A model generated the notes under the pieces. That model made no database searches. It saw only the letters and a list, made by a program, of their open reading frames with translations, and was not told the DNA's origin. Positions 22,631-29,386 of a DNA stretch of 32,788 nucleotides are shown piece after piece. The position numbers and the translations under genes were made by a program. Every line of letters starts with the position of its first letter. Within the stretch, counting starts at the first letter, position 1. The DNA comes from an uncultured Prevotellaceae bacterium (GTDB lineage Bacteria; Bacteroidota; Bacteroidia; Bacteroidales; Bacteroidaceae): positions 1 through 32,788 of the forward strand of contig CACXUV010000029.1 of assembly GCA_902770845.1 (NCBI GenBank), read 5' to 3'.

Positions 22631-23377
22631 TTAGAAATTCAGGCTGCAGTTCACGCCCACCGACGTGGCATACAGCGGATTATTGTTGTTGCCTGAGCCG
22701 ATGACGGTGGGCCGCACCTTGAGGCTCAGGTCTTTCGATATGTCGAAGTCTGACAGTTCGGCATCGACGTAGGCATCGATGACAGAAAGCACGTAGACGC
22801 CCACCATGACAAAGAAGCTCAGGTCGCGCCAGCGGCGGTAGCGGTCTTTGCGGCTTTTGAACAGCTTTTTATATCGCTCTTCGTTCGACGAGTCGATGGT
22901 TCTGCCCAGGTGCAGGAACTTGTTGTAGCTGGCTGTGGCGGGGTCGTTGTCCATGATGTCGAGATAGGCTTGCTGGTAGTCGCGATACATCATGTTGTTC
23001 CACGTCATTGCGTAGATGCAGCCCATGAATCCGCCGTAGACCAGTGGCAGCTTCCAGTACTTGCGGTTGTATATTTGTCCGCCGCCCGGAACGACCAATG
23101 CCAGCCACAGTGCCTTCTGCGGGTTGGGCCGCCACGTGTTCCAGTCGCGTTTGGTGCCCGTGTCGTGCAGCGTTGGGGCCTGTGCCGGGGCTTGCTGAGC
23201 CGTGTCGGTCGGTGGCAGCAGCGAGTCGGTCTGCATTGCGGCAAACATCGAGTCGACTATAGCCACAATCGAGTCGCTTGCCACGTCTTGCGCCCTGGTG
23301 GCGCTGCTGGCAGCCACGGCAAGGAGCATGAGCACCAGTAGCCTTTGCGCGCGTATATAAATAAGGTGTGCCGTCAA
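22631..23377 (-). CDS. DUF5683 membrane protein of the par operon
   Basis: A 248-residue exported or membrane protein with the DUF5683 signature GGGQIYNRKYWKLP, a hydrophobic stretch YGGFMGCIYAMTW, RRWRDLSFFVMVGVYVLSVIDAYVDAEL and a beta-rich tail ending VGVNCSLNF. Its function is unknown; the family sits beside parAB in Bacteroidota. The start is unusual. The TTG at 23377 overlaps the parB stop as TTGA, and it yields a complete signal peptide with basic residues R9 and R12 ahead of LLVLMLLAVAASSATRA. The first ATG (23329) would remove that basic region and leave a poor signal, so the TTG start and translational coupling to parB are preferred. Confidence 0.85.
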   Translation of the reverse strand: MTAHLIYIRAQRLLVLMLLAVAASSATRAQDVASDSIVAIVDSMFAAMQTDSLLPPTDTAQQAPAQAPTLHDTGTKRDWNTWRPNPQKALWLALVVPGGGQIYNRKYWKLPLVYGGFMGCIYAMTWNNMMYRDYQQAYLDIMDNDPATASYNKFLHLGRTIDSSNEERYKKLFKSRKDRYRRWRDLSFFVMVGVYVLSVIDAYVDAELSDFDISKDLSLKVRPTVIGSGNNNNPLYATSVGVNCSLNF

Positions 23378-24297
23378 TTCCTTGTGTTGTCTATCGCGTT
23401 CATGATGCGTTCCAGCTCTTCCTCGTTGGCAAATGGAATGCTTATTTTTCCCTTGCCGTTGGGCGAGAGTGTCATGGCCACTTTGGTCTGGAAGAGCTCT
23501 GCCAGTCGGTCTTTCAGCACTTTGAACTCTTCGGGCAGCTGTGCCTTCGAGGCAATCTTTTTCTTGGCCATCTGCACGTCTTCACCGTTTTTCAGCATCT
23601 GCACCATCTCTTCCACCTTGCGCACGGAGTACTGGTTTTTCTTCACCTCGTTGAAGATCTTCAGCTGCATCGATGGCGATTCGAGCGAGAGCAGGGCGCG
23701 CGCGTGTCCCATGTCTATTTCGTGGTTCTTCAGTGCCATCTGTATCTGTGCGGGCAGCTTCAGCAGTCGCATGTAGTTGGTCACGGCGGTGCGGCTCTTT
23801 CCCACGCGCTCCGAAATCTTCTCCTGCGTCATGCCGGTGGTCTCGGCCAGGTGTTCGTAGGCCAGTGCAATCTCGATGGCGTTTAGGTCTTCGCGCTGAA
23901 TGTTCTCCACCAGTGCCAGCTCCATCACGTTCTCGTCTTCCACGGTGCGGATGTAGGCCGGAATGGCCTTCAGTCCGGCTATCTGCGAAGCCCTCCAGCG
24001 GCGCTCGCCGGCAATGATCTGATAGCGGTCGGGAGCCACCTGTCGCAGCGTGATGGGCGCAATGATGCCCATGTTCTGAATGCTGGCGGCCAGTTCCTGC
24101 AGGGCCGTGGGGTCGAACTCGCGGCGTGGCTGGTCGGGGTTGGGCTCAATCTGCTCGATGGGAATCTCGTTCAGGTTCGACGAGCCCTGAGTGGTCACGT
24201 CGCTGGTGTCTATCAGGGCGTCCAGACCGCGTCCGATGCCCATGCTGTCAAGGCCACGGCCAATGACGCTCTTGTCGTATTTCTTGTGTACTGCCAT
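23374..24297 (-). CDS. parB: Chromosome-partitioning protein ParB
   Basis: A 307-residue CTP-dependent DNA clamp that loads at parS sites and works with ParA to segregate the replication-origin region. The N-terminal ParA-stimulating motif appears twice in tandem (V11-IGRGLDSM and G20-IGRGLDALI). The CTP-binding domain contains IEPNPDQPRREFD and the arginine-rich GERRWRA (97-103). The helix-turn-helix includes MTQEKISERVGKSRTAVTNY, and a C-terminal dimerisation segment ends the chain. The ATG at 24297 gives the expected MAVHKKY start; longer in-frame extensions are antisense-like noise. It lies seven bases after parA and overlaps the DUF5683 start by four bases. No canonical parS site was found by eye in this window. 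Confidence 0.95.
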   Translation of the reverse strand: MAVHKKYDKSVIGRGLDSMGIGRGLDALIDTSDVTTQGSSNLNEIPIEQIEPNPDQPRREFDPTALQELAASIQNMGIIAPITLRQVAPDRYQIIAGERRWRASQIAGLKAIPAYIRTVEDENVMELALVENIQREDLNAIEIALAYEHLAETTGMTQEKISERVGKSRTAVTNYMRLLKLPAQIQMALKNHEIDMGHARALLSLESPSMQLKIFNEVKKNQYSVRKVEEMVQMLKNGEDVQMAKKKIASKAQLPEEFKVLKDRLAELFQTKVAMTLSPNGKGKISIPFANEEELERIMNAIDNTRN

Positions 24298-24304
24298 GAT
24301 GTGC

Positions 24305-25078
24305 CTAATTCTGGGTGCTTTGGTGTGTGATAATCTCCTTGGCCAGTGCCAGGTGGTTCTTGCTGCCAGTCGACTCGGCATCGTAGAGAATCACGGGCAG
24401 ACCATGCGAGGGTGCCTCTGAAATCTTCACGTTGCGCTGGATGACGGTCTTGAACACCAGCTCCTGGAAGTGGCGCTTCACCTCGTCGTAGATCTGGTTG
24501 GCCAGGCGCAGACGCGAGTCGTACATCGTGAGCAGGAAACCCTCGATCTCGAGCCTGGGGTTCAGCTTCGACTTGATGATCTTGATGGTGTTCAGCAGTT
24601 TCGAGATGCCTTCCAGGGCGAAGTACTCGCACTGCACGGGTATGATGACCGAGTCGGCAGCCGTGAGCGAGTTCACCGTGATGAGGCCCAGCGACGGCGA
24701 GCAGTCAATGAGAATGTAGTCGTAGTCCTGGCGTATGGGGTCGAGCAGCTGCTTGAGCACCTTTTCGCGGTTGTCCAGGTTCAGCATCTCAATTTCGGCA
24801 CCCACCAGGTCTATGTGGCTGGGTATGATGTCAAGACCGTCGATGTCGGTGGTGTAGATGGCATCGCGCACGTCGGCCTTGTCAATGATGCACTCATAGA
24901 GCGAACAGTCCACCTCTTTCAGGTCTACACCCAGTCCGCTCGAGGCATTGGCCTGCGGGTCGGCATCTACCACGAGCACGGTTTTCTCCAGTGTGGCAAG
25001 CGAGGCGGCCAGGTTGATGGTCGTAGTGGTCTTGCCCACGCCACCTTTCTGGTTGGCTAATGCAATGATTTTTCCCAT
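24305..25078 (-). CDS. parA: Chromosome-partitioning ATPase ParA/Soj
   Basis: A 257-residue deviant Walker-A ATPase that forms nucleoid-bound gradients to pull ParB-parS complexes apart. The start MGKIIALANQKGGVGKTTTT carries the deviant Walker box KGGVGKTT at residues 11-18. Walker A' and B follow as VLVVDADPQANAS and DYILIDCSPSLGLITVN. A C-terminal basic DNA-contact helix is plausible but not separately marked. A TTG six bases upstream would add two residues and is less likely. A -7 element at 25115-25122 suggests that this is the first gene of an operon reaching to 17951. Confidence 0.96.
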   Translation of the reverse strand: MGKIIALANQKGGVGKTTTTINLAASLATLEKTVLVVDADPQANASSGLGVDLKEVDCSLYECIIDKADVRDAIYTTDIDGLDIIPSHIDLVGAEIEMLNLDNREKVLKQLLDPIRQDYDYILIDCSPSLGLITVNSLTAADSVIIPVQCEYFALEGISKLLNTIKIIKSKLNPRLEIEGFLLTMYDSRLRLANQIYDEVKRHFQELVFKTVIQRNVKISEAPSHGLPVILYDAESTGSKNHLALAKEIITHQSTQN

Positions 25079-25114
25079 TTTCAATCTCTTTTTCCTTTAA
25101 ACTAATTGGAACTG

Positions 25115-25122
25115 CAAAGGTA
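25115..25122 (-). promoter_or_regulatory. Bacteroidota -7 element for the par operon
   Basis: On the minus strand TACCTTTG, followed by gca, fits TAnnTTTG and lies 37 bases before the parA ATG. The -33 region on that strand reads gttttc and is weak. It is the only promoter-like site found for the six-gene series parA to the pectinesterase. Confidence 0.6.
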
Positions 25123-25380
25123 CAACTTTTATATTGAAAACGGGATGTTTTGTGTGTATTTTTACTTTTTTTGCATTCTTTTCTTGCGCCATTCGTTCCT
25201 GACGGACTGCTGTTCAGGGGCCGAAATGTTTGGTTGTTGTTATGAAAAATCTTGACAACAAGCCCTCTGAGATTCGCTCAGAATTCAGCAAGAGGAGTGT
25301 GGCTTGCAAATGAGCGAATTATGAGCGTTTTGCGAAGTTGCTGACAATCAGTGTTTTGCGTTTTTGTGGCTCTCCGCCCT
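25123..25380. other. Intergenic region upstream of parA, array B leader
   Basis: No gene was seen. The last part carries the leader-like motif ctgacaatcag (25341-25351), which ends 29 bases before array B. This matches the motif-array distance at array A, where the motif reads gttgataatcag (5354-5365). Confidence 0.45.
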
Positions 25381-25490
25381 GCTGCAATGGGGCCCCCGTT
25401 GTGCTGCAACGGAGCCCCCGTTAGCCTGTAATGAAGGCCCCGTTAGTCTGCAACGAAGGCTCCGTTAGTCTGCAACGGGGGCGCCGTTGC
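25381..25490. repeat. Array of five 22-bp palindromic repeats (array B)
   Basis: Units start at 25381, 25403, 25425, 25447 and 25469, all exactly 22 bases. The consensus is NCTGCAACGRRGGCYCCGTTAG/GT, with CAACG...CCGTT able to form a hairpin in each unit. A sixth, degenerate unit of 21 bases may follow (25491-25511), and another remnant lies near 25532-25557. No spacers are present. It is the same family as array A at 5395-5526, 20 kb away. It lies upstream of the par operon and in front of the MntA-HepT pair. Confidence 0.85.
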
Positions 25491-25749
25491 ATGCATACAG
25501 CCGCCCGTTGCCTGCCAAAGAGCGGCTTCGTGATGCCAAAACGGCGGCGCGTTGTGTTCGTTTTTCTCTGAAAGCACTTTTTTTAGGAAGCTTTTTTTCT
25601 ATGAATTATTTTTACAAAACCAAACAGCCTTCAGCACGTGCAGATGGTTATTCGCCACCTGAATGCAGATTCGTTGTCTGCTGATGTCGCTGACTTTCTT
25701 TCGCCCGACGTATGTGTAGCTTCTTAAAAACGAAAAAATGGTCCGAAAA

Positions 25750-25781
25750 TTTGGCAAATAGCTAATATTTAGTTACTTTTG
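25750..25781 (+). promoter_or_regulatory. Near-ideal Bacteroidota promoter before an orphan mini-ORF
   Basis: TTTG (25750-25753), a 20-base spacer and TACTTTTG (25774-25781) fit the -33/-7 consensus exactly. It drives toward the 15-codon frame at 25807 and, further on, the MntA-HepT pair. Confidence 0.7.
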
Positions 25782-25806
25782 TAGCTAAATAATAAAAATC
25801 GGTGAA

Positions 25807-25854
25807 ATGGTAACAAGGGAAAAACTGATGGAACGCTTCATTGAAGTTAGATAA
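25807..25854 (+). CDS. Orphan 15-codon ORF, possible leader peptide or gene remnant
   Basis: The frame MVTREKLMERFIEVR ends at taa 25852-25854. It begins about 20 bases after the predicted start of the promoter at 25750-25781, and its end runs into the promoter of mntA. I do not recognise it with confidence. It reads like the amphipathic N-terminus of a longer protein cut off by a rearrangement. It could also be a leader peptide for the toxin-antitoxin operon. Nothing shows that it is translated. Confidence 0.3.
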   Translation: MVTREKLMERFIEVR

Positions 25855-25868
25855 TAGTTATATCTTTG
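25841..25868 (+). promoter_or_regulatory. Promoter for mntA-hepT
   Basis: TATCTTTG at 25861-25868, followed by caccg, fits the -7 consensus. A TTG at 25841-25843 is 17 bases upstream, slightly close. The mntA start is 21 bases downstream of the -7 box. Confidence 0.6.
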
Positions 25869-25888
25869 CACCGTGAAATAGTAGAAGT

Positions 25889-26182
25889 ATGAGAACAAGA
25901 CAGGAAATCCTTGACACTTTAAAAGCTTTTAAGGCAGAAGCTAATTCTAAGTATGGAGTAACCAAACTTGGTCTGTTTGGGTCTTTTGCACGAAATCAAC
26001 AACGCGAAAACAGTGATGTTGACGTTTGCTTTGATGGTGCGACACCAACTCTATTGACTATTGCTAGAATGGAGATTGAATTGGAAAAAAGAATTGGTGC
26101 CCCCGTTCAGCTCACAATGATACATAATGGACTGTCAGAGTCTTTTTTGAAAAATCTTAACAGGGATGTTATCTATGTCTAA
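25889..26182 (+). CDS. mntA: MntA-type nucleotidyltransferase antitoxin
   Basis: A 97-residue minimal nucleotidyltransferase. The family signature GS-x10-DxD is complete: GSFARNQQRENSDVDV at about residues 31-46. In characterised MntA-HepT pairs this enzyme silences the toxin by adding AMP units to a tyrosine of HepT. The following gene encodes the HEPN partner and overlaps it by 17 bases, so the two are translationally coupled. The coding sequence is visibly richer in A and T than the flanking parA and surE genes, which suggests horizontal acquisition. The order is antitoxin first, the reverse of the best-known Shewanella pair. Its own promoter lies at 25841-25868. Confidence 0.88.
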   Translation: MRTRQEILDTLKAFKAEANSKYGVTKLGLFGSFARNQQRENSDVDVCFDGATPTLLTIARMEIELEKRIGAPVQLTMIHNGLSESFLKNLNRDVIYV

Positions 26183-26546
26183 CGAGGAAATACTTGATGT
26201 GCTGAATGTTGTTTTAAAGGCAGCGGAAGCAGCAAAGTCCAGAGAGGAACACATCGTTCACAAGGATCAGTTTTCTGGAAATTTTGAGAGTGAAACTCTA
26301 TTTGATGCAATATGCATGAATTTTGTTGTTATCGGTGAAAATCTTAAAATGCTTGATAACAAGACGCAAGGTCAATATCTGAGAAAATATCCTGATATAG
26401 CTTGGTCTGAAGTCATCCGAATGAGGGATATTGTTGCGCATCATTATACTGGCATTAAGAATGATATTATCTTTGACACTGTAAAAAAAGACATACCAGA
26501 TTTAATTGCAGCCTTGAAAAAGATGATGAACGATTTCCCTCAATGA
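26166..26546 (+). CDS. hepT: HepT-type HEPN ribonuclease toxin (DUF86)
   Basis: A 126-residue all-helical HEPN-domain protein. The catalytic and modification motif R-x4-H-x-Y is intact in MRDIVAHHYTGI (about residues 86-97): the arginine and histidine form the RNase site and the tyrosine is the known AMPylation target. In characterised systems HepT cleaves RNA, including the 3' end of tRNA, when not modified by MntA. The ATG at 26166 overlaps mntA; a second ATG at 26175 would give the start MSNEEIL and is equally possible. Both genes look intact. AT-rich composition, like mntA, points to transfer. surE begins 95 bases later. Confidence 0.87.
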   Translation: MLSMSNEEILDVLNVVLKAAEAAKSREEHIVHKDQFSGNFESETLFDAICMNFVVIGENLKMLDNKTQGQYLRKYPDIAWSEVIRMRDIVAHHYTGIKNDIIFDTVKKDIPDLIAALKKMMNDFPQ

Positions 26547-26641
26547 TGCCATAGTCAGTGCCATAGAACAAAGGGAAAACAGAGGGATTGCTTTATGGGG
26601 AAAGCCTTCTGACTTCATGTTTGATGAAATGTTTAAATTTT

Positions 26642-27415
26642 ATGAAAGAACAAAAACGCCCGTTAATACTTATCTCGAACGACGACGGCTATCAGTCGAA
26701 GGGCATCAACTGCCTCGTTGACATGCTTCGCGACATGGCCGACATACTGGTGTGTGCCCCCGATGGGCCGCGCTCAGGCTTTTCCTGCGCCTTTTCGGCC
26801 ACCACGCCGCTGCAGCTCAACAAACGCTGCGAGGAAGAGGGCTTGCAGGTGTGGTCGAGCAACGGCACACCCACCGACTGCGTGAAGCTGGCACTGAGCG
26901 TGCTGCTCGAAGGAAGACGGCCCGACATGGTGCTGGCCGGCATCAACCACGGCGACAATGCCTCGGTGAACACCCACTACAGCGGCACCATGGGCGTTGT
27001 GCTCGAGGGCTGCATGAAGTATGTTCCGTCGGTGGCATTCTCGCTCTGCGATCATCGCGACGACGCCGACTTCGAGCCCCTGCGTCCGTATGTCAGGAGC
27101 ATTGTCGGGAAGGTGCTCAGCCAGGGTCTGCCCAAGGGCACCTGCCTGAACGTGAACTTCCCCTTGCGGCCCTCGTTCCTGGGCGTGCGCGTCTGTCGCA
27201 TGTCGGCCGGCACGTGGGGCAGCGAAATCACCACCTGCCACCATCCGCGCGGCTATGACTACTACTGGATGGTGGGCCGCTACCAGAACGACGAGCCCAT
27301 GGCACAGGACACCGACCGCTGGGCCCTTGACCACGGCTATGTGGCCATCACTCCTACGCGCATCGATGTGACGTCGTATGAGGTGATGGACGAACTCAGG
27401 GAAATGTTGTGCTGA
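26642..27415 (+). CDS. surE: 5'/3'-nucleotidase SurE
   Basis: A 257-residue metal-dependent phosphatase that dephosphorylates nucleoside monophosphates and related compounds in the cytoplasm. The active-site motif S12-N-D-D-G16 lies near the N-terminus (LILISNDDGYQSKGI). GINHGDNASVNTHYSGTMGVV carries the second metal-site asparagine and the conserved YSGT loop. The ATG at 26642 gives MKEQKRPLILISNDDG; the in-frame upstream codons begin at a TTG and add a sequence untypical of the family. lpxB follows after 21 bases and is probably co-transcribed. The surE-lpxB pair near parA fits the ancestral Bacteroidota order, here interrupted by the mntA-hepT insert. Confidence 0.94.
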   Translation: MKEQKRPLILISNDDGYQSKGINCLVDMLRDMADILVCAPDGPRSGFSCAFSATTPLQLNKRCEEEGLQVWSSNGTPTDCVKLALSVLLEGRRPDMVLAGINHGDNASVNTHYSGTMGVVLEGCMKYVPSVAFSLCDHRDDADFEPLRPYVRSIVGKVLSQGLPKGTCLNVNFPLRPSFLGVRVCRMSAGTWGSEITTCHHPRGYDYYWMVGRYQNDEPMAQDTDRWALDHGYVAITPTRIDVTSYEVMDELREMLC

Positions 27416-27436
27416 AAATACAGAAATTGTTTGCCC

Positions 27437-28552
27437 ATGAAATATTATCTGATAGCAGGCGAAGCATCGGGCGACCTGCATGCTTCGCACCTGATGCAGT
27501 CGTTGCGGCAGCGCGACAGCAAGGCGCAGTTTCGTTTCCTGGGGGGCGACCTCATGGCCAGTGTGGGTGGCACGCCGGTGAAGCACTATCGCGAACTGGC
27601 CTACATGGGCTTTGTGCCCGTGCTGCTGCATCTGCCCACCATCCTGCGCAACATGAAGATGTGCAAGCGCGACATCGTGGCGTGGCAGCCCGATGTGGTG
27701 ATCCTGGTGGACTATCCCGGCTTCAACCTCAGCATCGCAAAGTTTCTGAAGAAACACACGCGCATACCTGTTTATTATTATATTTCGCCCAAGATTTGGG
27801 CCTGGAAGGAGTATCGCATCAAGAGCATCAAGCGCGACGTGCAGGAACTGTTTTCCATCCTGCCCTTCGAGGTGCCCTTCTTCGAGCAGAAGCACCATTA
27901 CCCCATTCACTACGTGGGCAACCCCACGGCAGCCGAAGTGAGACAGTGGCTGCAGGACAACGGGGGCTCTGGCGGGCAGCGCGAACCCATCATTGCCTTG
28001 CTGGCTGGCTCGCGCCGACAGGAGATAAAAGACAATCTGCCTGCCATGATACGTGCGGCCAGCTCGTTCCAGAACGACTACCAGCTGGTGCTGGCCGGGG
28101 CGCCCGGCATTGACGAGGCTTACTACCGGCAGTTCATCGAGGGAACGGGTGTCAGGCTGGTCATGAACCAGACCTACAGCTTGCTCAGCCGGGCCCATGC
28201 AGCCCTTGTCACCAGTGGGACGGCCACCCTGGAAACGGCCCTTTTCGGCGTGCCACAGGTGGTGTGCTACGAAACACCGCTGCCATGGCTCATTGGCTAT
28301 CTGAAGAAAAAAGTGCTGAAGGTGAAGTATGTGTCGCTCGTCAACCTCATTGCCGACCGCGAAGTGGTGGTCGAGCTGGTGGCCGACAGCTTCAGCGAAG
28401 ACAATATTCGCACCCAACTGGCCCGCGTGCTCGACGGACCCGCACGCCAGCAAATGCTCAGCGACTATGAGCAGGTGGCACGGTTGTTGGGAAAAAACAA
28501 TGCGCCCGACGAAGCCGCGCGCATCATGATAGAACTATTGGAAAAGCGTTAG
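27437..28552 (+). CDS. lpxB: Lipid-A-disaccharide synthase
   Basis: A 371-residue GT19 glycosyltransferase of the inner-membrane inner face that joins UDP-2,3-diacylglucosamine to lipid X to form the lipid A disaccharide. Signatures are GEASGDLHAS (8-17), DVVILVDYPGFNLSIA, YYISPKIWAWKEYRIKSIK, VGNPTAAEV, LLAGSRRQEIKDNLP (donor binding), and SGTATLETALFGVPQVVCY near the end. The ATG at 27437 is chosen over an in-frame TTG two codons earlier. It lies 21 bases after surE. Its 3' end overlaps the 3' end of convergent cdsA by 18 bases. Confidence 0.96.
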   Translation: MKYYLIAGEASGDLHASHLMQSLRQRDSKAQFRFLGGDLMASVGGTPVKHYRELAYMGFVPVLLHLPTILRNMKMCKRDIVAWQPDVVILVDYPGFNLSIAKFLKKHTRIPVYYYISPKIWAWKEYRIKSIKRDVQELFSILPFEVPFFEQKHHYPIHYVGNPTAAEVRQWLQDNGGSGGQREPIIALLAGSRRQEIKDNLPAMIRAASSFQNDYQLVLAGAPGIDEAYYRQFIEGTGVRLVMNQTYSLLSRAHAALVTSGTATLETALFGVPQVVCYETPLPWLIGYLKKKVLKVKYVSLVNLIADREVVVELVADSFSEDNIRTQLARVLDGPARQQMLSDYEQVARLLGKNNAPDEAARIMIELLEKR

Positions 28553-29386
28553 CGTGTAAAGATAGATCACTGCTGCAGGAATGGCCAGCAGCGACGAGTC
28601 GAAACGGTCGAGCATGCCGCCGTGGCCTGGTAGGATGTTGCCGCTGTCCTTGATGCCCAGCGTGCGTTTCAGCAGACTCTCCACCAGGTCGCCCCATGTG
28701 CCGAAGACCACGACCGTGAGGCCCAGTCCGGCCCATTGCAGGGCCGACAGCGAACCGTCGTTCACGCCGTAGCGCTCCGTCAGGTAGTAGAGTCCCACGG
28801 CCACAGCCACTACCAGCACGCCTCCACCGATGCTTCCTTCCCACGACTTGCCCGGCGATATGCGCGGAAACAGCTTGTGGCGGCCCAGCAGCGAGCCGCA
28901 CAGGTAGGCTCCCGTGTCGTTGAGCCACAGAAAGACAAACACTGAGAGGGGCATCAGGTAGGAATAGACTATCTCGGAACCGTCTTGCCTGAATGCCAGC
29001 ACACTGAGCAGCGAGAAGGGCAGGGCAATGTAGAGCTGCGACAGCATGGTGTAGGCCCAGTTGGCTATAGGGTCGTCGGCTTTCAGATAGAGCTCGGCCA
29101 CCAGCAGGTAGACAAGGCTCACCAGGTAGGGAATGAACACCGAAGGCGGCGTGATGCCCCAGTTGTAGCCTGCCATGGCCAGAAACAGGTAGACACCGGC
29201 CACGGTAGTGATGAAGCGGTTGACGCTGGCAGCGCGCTGCTCGTTCATGAGTCCGCAGAACTCCCAGATGGTCATGCCTGTGACCAGGGCAAAGAGTGCC
29301 ACCATGGCGCGCGGATTCAGAAAACTGATGACGATGGCAGCCACGAAGATGACGCCCGTGATGGTTCTTACTATGAAGTTATTCAT
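28535..29386 (-). CDS. cdsA: Phosphatidate cytidylyltransferase
   Basis: A 283-residue polytopic inner-membrane enzyme that makes CDP-diacylglycerol from CTP and phosphatidate, the branch point of phospholipid synthesis. Many hydrophobic helices span the first 230 residues. The C-terminal signature is complete: the segment from SLLKRTLGIKDSG through LPGHGGMLDRFDS carries the conserved K-R, K-D, PGHGG and D-R-x-D residues. LNDTGAYLCGSLLG and ISPGKSWEGSIGG are further family motifs. It overlaps the ftsH end by eight bases, so translational coupling is likely. The 3' end overlaps convergent lpxB, leaving no room for a terminator between them. Confidence 0.95.
   Translation of the reverse strand: MNNFIVRTITGVIFVAAIVISFLNPRAMVALFALVTGMTIWEFCGLMNEQRAASVNRFITTVAGVYLFLAMAGYNWGITPPSVFIPYLVSLVYLLVAELYLKADDPIANWAYTMLSQLYIALPFSLLSVLAFRQDGSEIVYSYLMPLSVFVFLWLNDTGAYLCGSLLGRHKLFPRISPGKSWEGSIGGGVLVVAVAVGLYYLTERYGVNDGSLSALQWAGLGLTVVVFGTWGDLVESLLKRTLGIKDSGNILPGHGGMLDRFDSSLLAIPAAVIYLYTLTLFQ

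Noticed and set aside
24298-24381. 28-residue N-terminal extension of ParB
   Set aside because: It overlaps the end of parA, reads as low-complexity antisense-like sequence, and the MAVHKKY start is typical of the family.
26588-26641. Longer SurE starting at a TTG
   Set aside because: The extra 18 residues are atypical of the family, and a good ATG at 26642 gives the normal N-terminus.
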